NCBI RefSeq assembly: GCF_013201725.1
Contig: NZ_CP053835.1
Span: 620,001 to 684,000 of the forward strand
Origin: Arcobacter defluvii
GTDB lineage: Bacteria > Campylobacterota > Campylobacteria > Campylobacterales > Arcobacteraceae
Reading direction: 5' to 3'
Length of the DNA: 64,000 bases
Below the pieces are notes generated by a model, which worked only from the letters and a program-made list of their open reading frames with translations, was not told the origin of the DNA and searched no databases. Positions 17,604 to 25,548 of this stretch are shown piece after piece. The position numbers and the translations under genes are program-made. The stretch's first letter is position 1. Each line of letters starts with the position of its first letter.

Positions 17604-17623
17604 TAATAAACAAAAGTTTATTA
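17604..17623 (-). repeat. inverted repeat in the leader of DUF485-actP copy 1
   Basis: Perfect 8-bp arms (TAATAAAC and complement) with a 4-base loop, immediately upstream of the ribosome-binding site. It could be a leader hairpin affecting translation or an operator. The nearest -10 (TATAAT, minus strand) is at 17675-17680, so this element would be transcribed. Confidence 0.5.
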
Positions 17624-17674
17624 CCTTTTTTCATTTAAACTAAATTAATAAATATATAAAATAGTTAATGAAAA

Positions 17675-17680
17675 AAAGTA
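17675..17680 (-). promoter_or_regulatory. -10 element for DUF485-actP copy 1
   Basis: TATAAT on the minus strand about 90 bp before the start. The TTGCTA direct repeat present at the other DUF485 promoter is absent at the equivalent position, so the two ActP copies are probably controlled differently. Confidence 0.45.
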
Positions 17681-17835
17681 TCTGATTATACTTATAAATA
17701 TAAATTTGTATTAGAAAATTTCATAAAATATGTAAAAATTGTGTAGTAATTTGTAGATTTGTAACATAAAATACAATTATAAATTATTAATTTTAATTAT
17801 AATTGTTAAGCTATATTTAATAAATAAAGTTTATT

Positions 17836-17863
17836 TTACTAAAGAGAAGATTCTCTTTAGTAA
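17836..17863 (-). terminator. hairpin after actP copy 2
   Basis: A 13-bp inverted repeat (17836-17848 with 17851-17863) just after the actP copy 2 stop. The minus-strand downstream sequence is AT-rich without a clean T-run. Termination is plausible but may be incomplete. Confidence 0.55.
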
Positions 17864-17868
17864 TTTTA

Positions 17869-19521
17869 TTAATGAGCAACAGCTCCATCAGCACCAATAC
17901 CAGTTTCAGCTCTAACATTTTGTGCTTCATAAGCTTCAATTTCTTGTTTAGCTTGTTCAGACTTATCTGTGATAGAAAAGAACCAAATAGATATGAATGC
18001 AATAGTTACAGAAAATAATGCAGGGTGTTTATATGGGAATATAGCTTCTGCATTACCTAAAATATCTTTCCATACAGTTGGACTTAAAATAACTAAAATT
18101 ACAGCAGTTAATAGACCAATAAATCCACCAATAAATGCTCCTCTAGTTGTTAATTTTTTCCAATAAATTGATAAGAATAAAATAGGGAAGTTAGCTGATG
18201 CTGCAATAGCAAAAGCAAGACCAACCATGAATGCAATATTTTGTTTTTCAAATGCAATTCCTAAAATAACTCCAACAATACCAATAATAATAACTGATCT
18301 TTTTGAAACTTTGATTTCATCTGCTTCAGTTGCTTTTCCTTTTTTCACAACAATCGCATAAATATCATGTGAAATTGAAGATGCTCCTGCAAGTGTTAAT
18401 CCTGATACAACAGCTAAAATAGTAGCAAATGCAACAGCTGAAATAAATCCTAAGAATATATCTCCACCAACAACATGAGATAAGTGAATAGCAGCCATAT
18501 TTCCACCACCAAAAAGTTTACCATCAACATAATATTGAGCACCTTCTGGAGAATTTAAATATACAATAGCTCCCAATCCAATAACTGCAATAATTAAATA
18601 GAAATAACCAATAAATCCAGTTGCATAAACAACAGATTTTCTTGCTTCTTTTGCATTACCAACTGTAAAGAATCTCATTAAAATATGTGGTAATCCAGCA
18701 GTACCTAACATTAATGCCATACCTAATGAAATAGCAGAAATTGGATCTGAGATAAATCCACCTGGAGCCATAATAGCTTGACCTTTTGTGTGACTTTCTA
18801 CAGCTTTTGTTGCAAGTGCTTCAAAAGAGAATCCAAAATGAGATAACACCATGAATCCCATAAACGTAACACCTGAAAGTAATAAAACAGCTTTAATAAT
18901 TTGTACCCAAGTTGTTGCTAACATTCCACCAAATGTTACATAAATAATCATCATAACCCCAACAAGGATAACTGCATATTCATAATTCATACCAAATAGA
19001 ACTTGAATTAGTTTTCCAGCTCCTACCATTTGAGCAATTAAATATAATGTAACAACTGATAATGAACCAAATGCTGCTAAAATTCTGATTTTTGTTTGAT
19101 CTAATCTATATGCTGCAATATCAGTAAATGTAAATTTACCTAAGTTTCTTAATTTTTCAGCCATTAAAAATAAAATTACAGGCCAACCAACTAAAAATCC
19201 AACGGCATAAATTAAACCATCATATCCATTTAAATAAATCATACCTGAAATACCTAAAAAAGATGCAGCAGACATATAATCTCCAGCAATCGCCATACCA
19301 TTTTGGAAACCTGAAATTCCTCCACCAGCTGTATAAAAATCACTTGCAGATTTAGTTTTGCTAGCTGCCCATTTTGTAATAGCTAATGTTCCAGCAATAA
19401 AAATAAAGAACATTATAATTGCTGAGATATTTAAATCTCTTTTTGGTCCATCAAATGTTGCATCCCCTGCTGCAAATAATGCAAATGCAAATAAGCTTAA
19501 TATTGTAACAATTCTTAACAT
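17869..19521 (-). CDS. actP: sodium:acetate symporter ActP, copy 2
   Basis: 550-residue SSS permease, close paralogue of copy 1. It shares [45 protein letters not shown] and [17 protein letters not shown], and differs mainly in the loop after that signature ([13 protein letters not shown]) and in the last 20 residues. The start overlaps the DUF485 stop by one base. Its operon begins at a promoter with the TTGCTA repeat, unlike copy 1. A second full permease with a different promoter suggests condition-specific uptake. Substrate range (acetate, propionate, pyruvate) is not readable. Confidence 0.92.
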   Translation of the reverse strand: MLRIVTILSLFAFALFAAGDATFDGPKRDLNISAIIMFFIFIAGTLAITKWAASKTKSASDFYTAGGGISGFQNGMAIAGDYMSAASFLGISGMIYLNGYDGLIYAVGFLVGWPVILFLMAEKLRNLGKFTFTDIAAYRLDQTKIRILAAFGSLSVVTLYLIAQMVGAGKLIQVLFGMNYEYAVILVGVMMIIYVTFGGMLATTWVQIIKAVLLLSGVTFMGFMVLSHFGFSFEALATKAVESHTKGQAIMAPGGFISDPISAISLGMALMLGTAGLPHILMRFFTVGNAKEARKSVVYATGFIGYFYLIIAVIGLGAIVYLNSPEGAQYYVDGKLFGGGNMAAIHLSHVVGGDIFLGFISAVAFATILAVVSGLTLAGASSISHDIYAIVVKKGKATEADEIKVSKRSVIIIGIVGVILGIAFEKQNIAFMVGLAFAIAASANFPILFLSIYWKKLTTRGAFIGGFIGLLTAVILVILSPTVWKDILGNAEAIFPYKHPALFSVTIAFISIWFFSITDKSEQAKQEIEAYEAQNVRAETGIGADGAVAH

Positions 19522-19835
19522 TATAATAAATCCTTAACATCATTTTTAATTTCATTAGTTAAATCTTCAAATTCACTATTTGCTCTTTTTACATAAATTA
19601 GTGTAGTAATAAAACTAATTAAAATAATTGCCGCGCCAATAGGAAATGCTAATGTCATAACCCCATCTCCAATTCTTGTTGCTAGTAATTCTTTATCAAA
19701 AGCGATAACTAGAACATAAGAATAAAACATCGCTAATACAAAAAGTGATAGTATTAAAGAAAATGAATTTCTTTTTGAAACTAACTCTTGATATTTAGGA
19801 TTAGATTTAATTTTGTTAACTAAGTCTTTATCCAT
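19521..19835 (-). CDS. DUF485 small membrane protein, ActP partner, copy 2
   Basis: 104 residues, same length as copy 1, with two transmembrane helices and the shared [13 protein letters not shown] and [15 protein letters not shown] segments. A strong GGAGG ribosome site precedes the ATG, which suggests high translation. It is the first gene of a two-gene operon with actP copy 2, linked by a TAATG overlap. The family function (ActP partner) is inferred from constant gene order in many bacteria. Confidence 0.9.
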   Translation of the reverse strand: MDKDLVNKIKSNPKYQELVSKRNSFSLILSLFVLAMFYSYVLVIAFDKELLATRIGDGVMTLAFPIGAAIILISFITTLIYVKRANSEFEDLTNEIKNDVKDLL

Positions 19836-19878
19836 TTTTGCCTCCTGTAAATTGTGTTTAATTTAAAAATACTTTGGA

Positions 19879-19912
19879 ATAATAAACTATGAAAGTTGCA
19901 ATAACATAGCAT
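19879..19912 (-). promoter_or_regulatory. DUF485-actP copy 2 promoter with TTGCTA-type direct repeat
   Basis: On the minus strand ATGCTA-TGTTA-TTGCAA lies at 19912 to 19896 with an 11-bp period, and TATTAT follows at 19884-19879. The second TGC is again exactly 16 bases before the -10. The first half-site extends to TGCTATGTT, identical to the pta site. The second half-site is the weakest of the six seen. Confidence 0.6.
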
Positions 19913-20022
19913 TTAAAAATTATTTACAAAAAATCTTATATAAATAAAACTTAAAAAATGTACTAATTTATTTAATTATAAAAATATAATAAAATTGATT
20001 GTAAAAAGTAACTATAATATAA

Positions 20023-20658
20023 TTAATTAGTGTAAAAAGTAGTTTTTGCTGGAGTTAAATCTTTTAATTTTAAAAACATCATAGATGTCATAATTGCATC
20101 ATTTAATGCATCATGTTTACCTAAAGCAGGTATATTTAAATTTTTTAAAATAGTATCAAATTTTAAATCAATAAATTCATAATCACTTGTTCTTTTTCTT
20201 GTTCTGTAATACATAGTTGAAACTTCAATAGTATCATTTGGAAGTTTTATTCCAATATATTTTTTTGTATATTTTGAGATAATAGTTACGTCAAATTTTA
20301 TATAATAACCTACTATTGGTCTTGATCCAATAAAATCTAATAGTTGATAAATTGCATCTTCTGGATCAAGTGCATTTTCTAAATCTACTGTCCTAATTTG
20401 ATGAATTTTAATTGATTCTGCATTAATATTTTTTACAGGTTTTAAAAAAATATTAAATGTTTTTCTCATTAAGATTTTATTTCCTTTTATTAAAACTGCA
20501 CCAATTGAAAGTATTTCGTCTTTTTTAGGATTTAATCCTGTAGTTTCGCAATCTAAAGATACATATTCATCTGCCAAAGGTTCATCAAATAAGAAATCAT
20601 ATTTCTTGTTTTTTAACTTTTTTCTGTTCCAGTTTTTAAAAAATTTTTCTAACATCAT
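20023..20658 (-). CDS. DEDDh 3'-5' exonuclease, copy 2
   Basis: 211-residue paralogue of the exonuclease at 13071. ExoI is SLDCETTGLNPKKDEILSIG, ExoII lies around GYYIKFDVTIISKY, and ExoIII is KHDALNDAIMTSMM, so all DEDDh residues are kept. It overlaps the DUF294 gene by 4 bp (ATGA-type junction), which means the pair is translationally coupled. It ends the DUF4212-symporter-DUF294-exonuclease transcript. The shared N-terminal segment (KKLKNKKYDFLFDEP here, KNLKDQKYLFLFDKS in copy 1) is outside the nuclease fold and may be the partner contact. The substrate is unknown. Confidence 0.86.
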   Translation of the reverse strand: MMLEKFFKNWNRKKLKNKKYDFLFDEPLADEYVSLDCETTGLNPKKDEILSIGAVLIKGNKILMRKTFNIFLKPVKNINAESIKIHQIRTVDLENALDPEDAIYQLLDFIGSRPIVGYYIKFDVTIISKYTKKYIGIKLPNDTIEVSTMYYRTRKRTSDYEFIDLKFDTILKNLNIPALGKHDALNDAIMTSMMFLKLKDLTPAKTTFYTN

Positions 20659-22475
20659 GAAATCTTATCAATTTTAAATACATAATTAATGAATTTTTTA
20701 AATTCAATAATAATTTTGAAAGAATCTTTTAATAAATCTCTTTCAATTTTCCCAAGAGCGTGAGTGTCTATTTCATTGTTGATTTTTTTTCCTGCTTGTA
20801 TATCATCTAGTTGAGACTTTAATCTTAGAGTATTTACTACATCAAATGCTTCAATTAATTCTGCTGCTTTACTTTTTTCTAGAATTTTTTTCTCTTCTAA
20901 AATTTTAATTCTTTTTACAGTTGTAGTCTCTCTAATTCTTTCTCTTAATGCTAAACTTCTAATTCCTTGAACAATTGGAAACACAGCAGCTTTTTTTATA
21001 TCAATAAAATGTGTTTTGGTCATAAAATTAGATATTGTTGTTGGTGTATCAAAAGCTAGAGTTGCTCTTGCAAAATATGCCATAAAAACATCTTTATCAT
21101 GTAATTTATTAAATAAATTATCTTTTAAATTTATTAGTAATTCTTTGTCTCCTGCAACTGCGAAAGAATCAAAGAAAATTGCTAAATCCATATAGTTTTG
21201 CATATCAGGAGCTTCAATCCATCGAATAGTCTCTTTTTTATATTCACTAACAGTTTTACACCAAAATGGATTTGAAACCATAATATTTCCTTCACAAGGA
21301 GGATAACCAAAATCAATTAAGTGTTTTGTAATCTGTTCCATATATGGTCTATATTGTTCAACATTAACATCATCTTTTATAACAAGCGCATTATCTTGGT
21401 CTGTTTTAATAATCTGCTCATTTCTTCCTTCACTTCCCATAACAATAAAACAAGCATCTTTTTGTAACTCTTTTGGTAATACTAAACTATATAGTTTTTG
21501 ATATACTTTTGTATTTAATTGACCAATCAAGTTTGATATATGATTTACTTTTACCCCTTTTGCATGTAGACTTTTTATAATATTTAATAAATCTTTACTA
21601 GCATCTTTTAAATCTTCTATTTTTTTAGCTTTTTTTATTTTTGAATCTACAACATATGTATGATTTGCAAAATGTGAAAGTACATCAATTTGTTCTAAAA
21701 TTCCTATCATTTCACCTTTATTATTTGTTACACCAATTCTTTTAATATTTTTCTTGATTAATATAGTTAGTGCTTCAAATAAATAATCATCATTGTGAAC
21801 TGTAAGAAGTGGAAATATTGCAATATCAACAACAGGAATTGTCAAATCTCTACCTTCAAGTAAAACTTTTACTTTTAATAAAGAATCAGTAATTATTCCA
21901 TATTTCCCTGAATCTTTTTTTACTATTATTGTAGAAGTTTTATATTCCATTGATTTTTCTATTGCATCAATCAATCTTGTGTTCTCTTCAACTATACAAG
22001 CTTCATGGATCAATGTATCTTCAACTTTTGCAATCATAAAAGATGATAATTGAGATGTATATTCTTTATCTTTTAGAGTTTGGATTTTATTAACTAAATC
22101 TTTTAAGAAATAATCTTTAAATTGTTGATTTTTTTCAATTAATGAAAGGAAAGTATTTTTTTCGATTTCATAGCAAATTAACTCTTCATTTACTTTGAAA
22201 GTATTTGCACATTTTCCATATATTAAAGAATTAGAATCAAAAGAATCTTCGTGTTGATAATCCATAACAATTATATTGTCTACTGAATATTCATATACTG
22301 AACCTTTAATAATTATAAAAAAATGTTCAGGTATTTTTTCGGGGCTAATTAGTATTGAATCTTTTGGATAATATGCAATATCCATGTGTTGGATACACAT
22401 GGACATTTGTCCTGGTGTTAAAACTTGAAATGGATGAATATTAGATAAAAAAGCCTCTTGGTCTTGTATACTCAT
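20655..22475 (-). CDS. cNMP-binding / CBS / DUF294 nucleotidyltransferase-like protein, copy 2
   Basis: 606 residues with the same four-part order as copy 1: cNMP-binding-like domain (about 15-130), CBS pair (about 150-280), nucleotidyltransferase-like core with MGSEGRNEQ and TDQDNAL (about 345-370), and a DUF294 C-terminal domain. It is clearly homologous to copy 1 but much more diverged than the ActP pair, so the duplication is old. It sits 95 bp after the VC_2705-type symporter, just as copy 1 follows ActP. Each pair therefore travels with a permease. Its biochemical activity is unproven. A start at 22475 with AAGGAAA upstream fits. Confidence 0.87.
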   Translation of the reverse strand: MSIQDQEAFLSNIHPFQVLTPGQMSMCIQHMDIAYYPKDSILISPEKIPEHFFIIIKGSVYEYSVDNIIVMDYQHEDSFDSNSLIYGKCANTFKVNEELICYEIEKNTFLSLIEKNQQFKDYFLKDLVNKIQTLKDKEYTSQLSSFMIAKVEDTLIHEACIVEENTRLIDAIEKSMEYKTSTIIVKKDSGKYGIITDSLLKVKVLLEGRDLTIPVVDIAIFPLLTVHNDDYLFEALTILIKKNIKRIGVTNNKGEMIGILEQIDVLSHFANHTYVVDSKIKKAKKIEDLKDASKDLLNIIKSLHAKGVKVNHISNLIGQLNTKVYQKLYSLVLPKELQKDACFIVMGSEGRNEQIIKTDQDNALVIKDDVNVEQYRPYMEQITKHLIDFGYPPCEGNIMVSNPFWCKTVSEYKKETIRWIEAPDMQNYMDLAIFFDSFAVAGDKELLINLKDNLFNKLHDKDVFMAYFARATLAFDTPTTISNFMTKTHFIDIKKAAVFPIVQGIRSLALRERIRETTTVKRIKILEEKKILEKSKAAELIEAFDVVNTLRLKSQLDDIQAGKKINNEIDTHALGKIERDLLKDSFKIIIEFKKFINYVFKIDKIS

Positions 22476-22539
22476 ATATTTCCTTTGTTTTTATTTAGTA
22501 TTTTTTTAAACTAAAAAGATTTAATTTAAAAAAATACTA

Positions 22540-22563
22540 AAAGTATACCAAAAGGTATACTTT
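22540..22563 (-). terminator. intra-operon hairpin after the VC_2705-type symporter
   Basis: A 10-bp inverted repeat (AAAGTATACC and complement) with a 4-base loop, then TTTTAGTATTTTTTTT on the minus strand. It probably terminates part of the transcription before the DUF294-exonuclease pair. Confidence 0.6.
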
Positions 22564-22570
22564 ATAGTTT

Positions 22571-24466
22571 TTAGTGATCTAATGCTTGACCTGCACCTGA
22601 AGGAATTCTGATTCTTTCTACTAAATCTTGAATCTCTTGTGGAGGTGGAGGAGTCATTCTTGATACAACTATTGCTACAATTAAGTGTAATAATGTTCCG
22701 ATTGTACCAATACCTGTTGGATTAATTCCAAATAAATAGTTTTCTGGTTTTCCACCCATAAATACAAAGTACACAATGTATCCAAATGTGAAGAATAAAC
22801 CAACTAAAATACCTGCAATTGCACCTTCTTTATTCATTCTTTTATCAAATACTCCAAGAATAATTGTTGGGAAGAATGCTGCTGCTGCTAAACCAAATGC
22901 AAATGCAACAACTTGTGCAACAAAACCTGGAGGGTTAATTCCTAAATATCCTGCAATAACAATTGCAACGATAGCTGAAATTCTTGCCCACATTAATTCA
23001 GTTTTTTCATTTAATGTAGATTTACCAGTTATTTTATCTTTAAAAATAACTTGTCCCATTAAATCGTGTGAAATAGCTGAAGCAATTACAAGTAATAAAC
23101 CTGCCGCTGTTGATAATGCTGCTGCTAAACCTCCAGCTGCAATTAGTGCAATAACCCAGTTTGGTAAGTTTGCAATTTCAGGATTCGCAAGAACCATAAT
23201 ATCATTATCAACATAAAGTTCATTTGCAATTCCATTTCCTTTTGCTAATTCAGCTTCATCAGGTGCACCTTTTGCATTAGTTGTTAATTTATGGCCATCT
23301 TCAGCTCTTTTATCACCATCAAATACAGGTTTTCCACCTTTACCATCAAATGCTGGACCTGAAGCATATTGGATTTTACCATCACCATTTCTATCATTCC
23401 ATGCCAATAATCCACCTTGTTCCCAAGTTTGGAACCATTTCCCATGATTTGGTGTTCCATCTGCATGTTTTGCTTCACCATTTACAAATGCTGAATATTC
23501 AACATTTTGAACATTTTTAATTAAGTTAACTCTTGAGAATGCTGCAACTGCTGAAGCAGATGTATACATAATCGCAATAAATACTAAAGCCCATCCAGCA
23601 GATACTCTTGCATCTTTTACTGTAGGAACTGTAAAGAATCTAACAATAACGTGAGGAAGTCCAGCTGTACCTAGCATTAAAGCAGTTGTTAGCATAAACA
23701 TATTCCATAAATTTGTTGGTTCAGTATAGTTACCAAAACCTAAATCACTAATTGCAGAGTCTAAAGCATGTAGTAAATATGTACCTTCTGGGATAATTTT
23801 TACTCCATCGTTAAATGCAACAGTTGTTTGTCCAAAAATACCTAATTGAGGTAAGAATGTATCAGTTACTTGTAATGATAAGAAAATTGCTGGAATTGTA
23901 TAAGCAAAAATCATTACAACATATTGTGCTACTTGAGTATATGTAATACCTTTCATTCCTCCAAGAACAGAGTAAAAGAATACTATTGCCATACCAATCA
24001 TAACACCTGTATTTACATCAACTTGTAAGAATCTTGAGAAAACAATTCCAACCCCTCTCATTTGACCTGCAACATATGTAAATGAAACAAATATAACACC
24101 AATAACTGCAACTAATCTAGCAACATCTGAATAATATCTATCTCCTACAAAATCAGGAACAGTAAATTTACCAAATTTTCTTAAGTAAGGAGCTAGTAAC
24201 ATAGCAAGAAGAACATATCCTCCTGTCCATCCCATTAAATAAGCACTTGCATCACTACCTTTAAAAGCAATAATACCTGCCATCGAAATAAACGATGCTG
24301 CACTCATCCAGTCATCTGCTGTTGCCATACCATTTGCAACAGGATGAACTCCACCACCAGCAACATAGAAATCTTTAGTTGAGCCAGCTTTTGCCCATAA
24401 AGCAATACCAATATAAATTGCGAAAGAAATACCTACGAATAGATAAATTAATGTTTGTAATTCCAT
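22571..24466 (-). CDS. sodium:solute symporter, VC_2705 subfamily (acetate-type)
   Basis: 631-residue SSS permease with about 13 membrane helices. It shows TKDFYVAGGGVHPVANG, MATADDWMSAASFISMAG and LLLVIASAISHDLMGQV. Between about residues 315 and 430 there is a large hydrophilic insertion between helices holding WNDRNGDGKIQYA, which resembles an EF-hand calcium loop. Coding starts 11 bp after the DUF4212 gene. The subfamily is usually annotated as acetate or short-chain acid transport; its position with DUF294-exonuclease and acetate kinases supports that. It is more distant from the two ActP proteins than they are from each other. Confidence 0.9.
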   Translation of the reverse strand: MELQTLIYLFVGISFAIYIGIALWAKAGSTKDFYVAGGGVHPVANGMATADDWMSAASFISMAGIIAFKGSDASAYLMGWTGGYVLLAMLLAPYLRKFGKFTVPDFVGDRYYSDVARLVAVIGVIFVSFTYVAGQMRGVGIVFSRFLQVDVNTGVMIGMAIVFFYSVLGGMKGITYTQVAQYVVMIFAYTIPAIFLSLQVTDTFLPQLGIFGQTTVAFNDGVKIIPEGTYLLHALDSAISDLGFGNYTEPTNLWNMFMLTTALMLGTAGLPHVIVRFFTVPTVKDARVSAGWALVFIAIMYTSASAVAAFSRVNLIKNVQNVEYSAFVNGEAKHADGTPNHGKWFQTWEQGGLLAWNDRNGDGKIQYASGPAFDGKGGKPVFDGDKRAEDGHKLTTNAKGAPDEAELAKGNGIANELYVDNDIMVLANPEIANLPNWVIALIAAGGLAAALSTAAGLLLVIASAISHDLMGQVIFKDKITGKSTLNEKTELMWARISAIVAIVIAGYLGINPPGFVAQVVAFAFGLAAAAFFPTIILGVFDKRMNKEGAIAGILVGLFFTFGYIVYFVFMGGKPENYLFGINPTGIGTIGTLLHLIVAIVVSRMTPPPPQEIQDLVERIRIPSGAGQALDH

Positions 24467-24477
24467 TTTGCTACTCC

Positions 24478-24732
24478 CTATTCATGTACACCGTATTTCT
24501 CATCAATTCCTGACATTACTTTTACATAAACAAAAATTAAGATAACAAATACATATATCGCACCTTGTTGTGCAAACCAAAACCCTAACTTAACTCCACT
24601 TATTTCAATAGTGTTAAGCTCATTGATAAATAAAATCCCACAACCAAAAGAAACTAGAAACCAAACTACAAGTAATTTGATAATCATAGAAATATTTTCT
24701 TTCCAGTATGCTTGTGCTTTCTCTGGACTCAT
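24478..24732 (-). CDS. DUF4212 small membrane protein, symporter partner
   Basis: 84-residue protein with two transmembrane helices (about 15-35 and 50-70), an N-terminal AQAYWKEN segment and GFWFAQQGAIYVFV in the second helix, as in DUF4212 proteins. This family takes the place that DUF485 has beside ActP and is nearly always next to VC_2705-type symporters. It probably forms a complex with the permease, but the function is not demonstrated. A GGAG ribosome site precedes the ATG. Its promoter carries the best copy of the TTGCTA direct repeat. Confidence 0.88.
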   Translation of the reverse strand: MSPEKAQAYWKENISMIIKLLVVWFLVSFGCGILFINELNTIEISGVKLGFWFAQQGAIYVFVILIFVYVKVMSGIDEKYGVHE

Positions 24733-24791
24733 CTTGCTCTCCTTTTAGAATTTTTATTAAACAATTAAATTGTTAAATAAGTAACATTGAA

Positions 24792-24825
24792 ATTATAATA
24801 ACTGTGAATAGCAAAAAGGTAGCAA
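24792..24825 (-). promoter_or_regulatory. DUF4212-symporter promoter with perfect TTGCTA direct repeat
   Basis: On the minus strand TTGCTA-CCTTT-TTGCTA lies at 24825 to 24809 and TATAAT at 24797-24792. The two half-sites are identical, the period is 11 bp, and the second TGC begins 16 bases before the -10, exactly as at pta and DUF485-2. The site lies between the response regulator gene and the symporter operon, in the 153-bp gap 24733-24885. Confidence 0.68.
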
Positions 24826-24861
24826 TTGATATTTTTTTATAAATTTTGTTTAAATAGGAAA

Positions 24862-24887
24862 AAAAAGCAGTTTAATAAGGGCTTTTT
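24862..24887 (-). terminator. weak terminator after the response regulator gene
   Basis: AAAAAGC and GCTTTTT form a 7-bp stem with a 12-base loop, followed by more T on the minus strand. It overlaps the stop codon of the response regulator and separates that gene from the DUF4212 promoter. Confidence 0.45.
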
Positions 24888-25548
24888 ATACAGAATAATA
24901 TCTGTCTATTTTATATCCAAGTCCTCTAATATTTTTTATAAAATCTTCTTTTAATGCTTTTTTTAATCTTGAAATTTCTGCTCTTATTGTTGGATTATCT
25001 ATATTTTCTCCATCCCAGATATCGATTCTAAATCTTTCAAAGTCAACAATCATATTTATATTAAGTGCAAGTATATGAATAATTTCTAATTGTTTTTTTG
25101 TAAGATTTTGTGGTTCACCATTGAAATACAGTGTTTGTTTCTCTTTAGAATAAGAATAATTTTCCGAAAATCTTATGTGAGAAGTGTTATTTTGTTCTTT
25201 TTTTAGTATTTGATTTATTTTTATACCTAACTCACCTAAATGAAAAGGTTTTTTTATATATTCTCTACATCCAAGATTATATGCTTTACTTATGTCTTCA
25301 ATATCAATTAATGCAGAAATAAAGATTGTGGGAATATAAATTTTTTTACTATTTAATTCACTTAAGATTTGAAAACCATCTTTTGTAGGGACATTTATAT
25401 CTAATACTAATAAATCATAAGAACTATTTATATTATCTAACACTTCTTGTCCATCTGAAAAACTTTCAACCATATGACCAATATTTCTCAAATATTCACT
25501 AATTGCATTATTTAGCATCAATTCATCTTCAAGTAGTAGTATCTTCAT
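24886..25548 (-). CDS. OmpR/PhoB-family response regulator
   Basis: 220-residue two-component regulator. The receiver domain (about 1-115) has the acidic pair LLLLEDE, the phospho-acceptor Asp in LLVLDINVPTKDG (about residue 52), the Ser of FISALID and the Lys of IKKPFHLGE. The C-terminal winged-helix DNA-binding domain (about 130-220) includes LTKKQLEIIHIL, NPTIRAEISRLKKAL and IRGLGYKI. It overlaps the kinase gene by 20 bp and immediately precedes the symporter operons. It is the natural candidate to bind the 11-bp-period TTGCTA repeats, because members of this family bind direct repeats of that spacing. Target assignment is inference. Confidence 0.93.
   Translation of the reverse strand: MKILLLEDELMLNNAISEYLRNIGHMVESFSDGQEVLDNINSSYDLLVLDINVPTKDGFQILSELNSKKIYIPTIFISALIDIEDISKAYNLGCREYIKKPFHLGELGIKINQILKKEQNNTSHIRFSENYSYSKEKQTLYFNGEPQNLTKKQLEIIHILALNINMIVDFERFRIDIWDGENIDNPTIRAEISRLKKALKEDFIKNIRGLGYKIDRYYSV

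Noticed and set aside
22776-23520. Open frames on the plus strand within the VC_2705-type symporter
   Set aside because: Antisense shadows of a well-supported coding gene, with composition dictated by the opposite strand.
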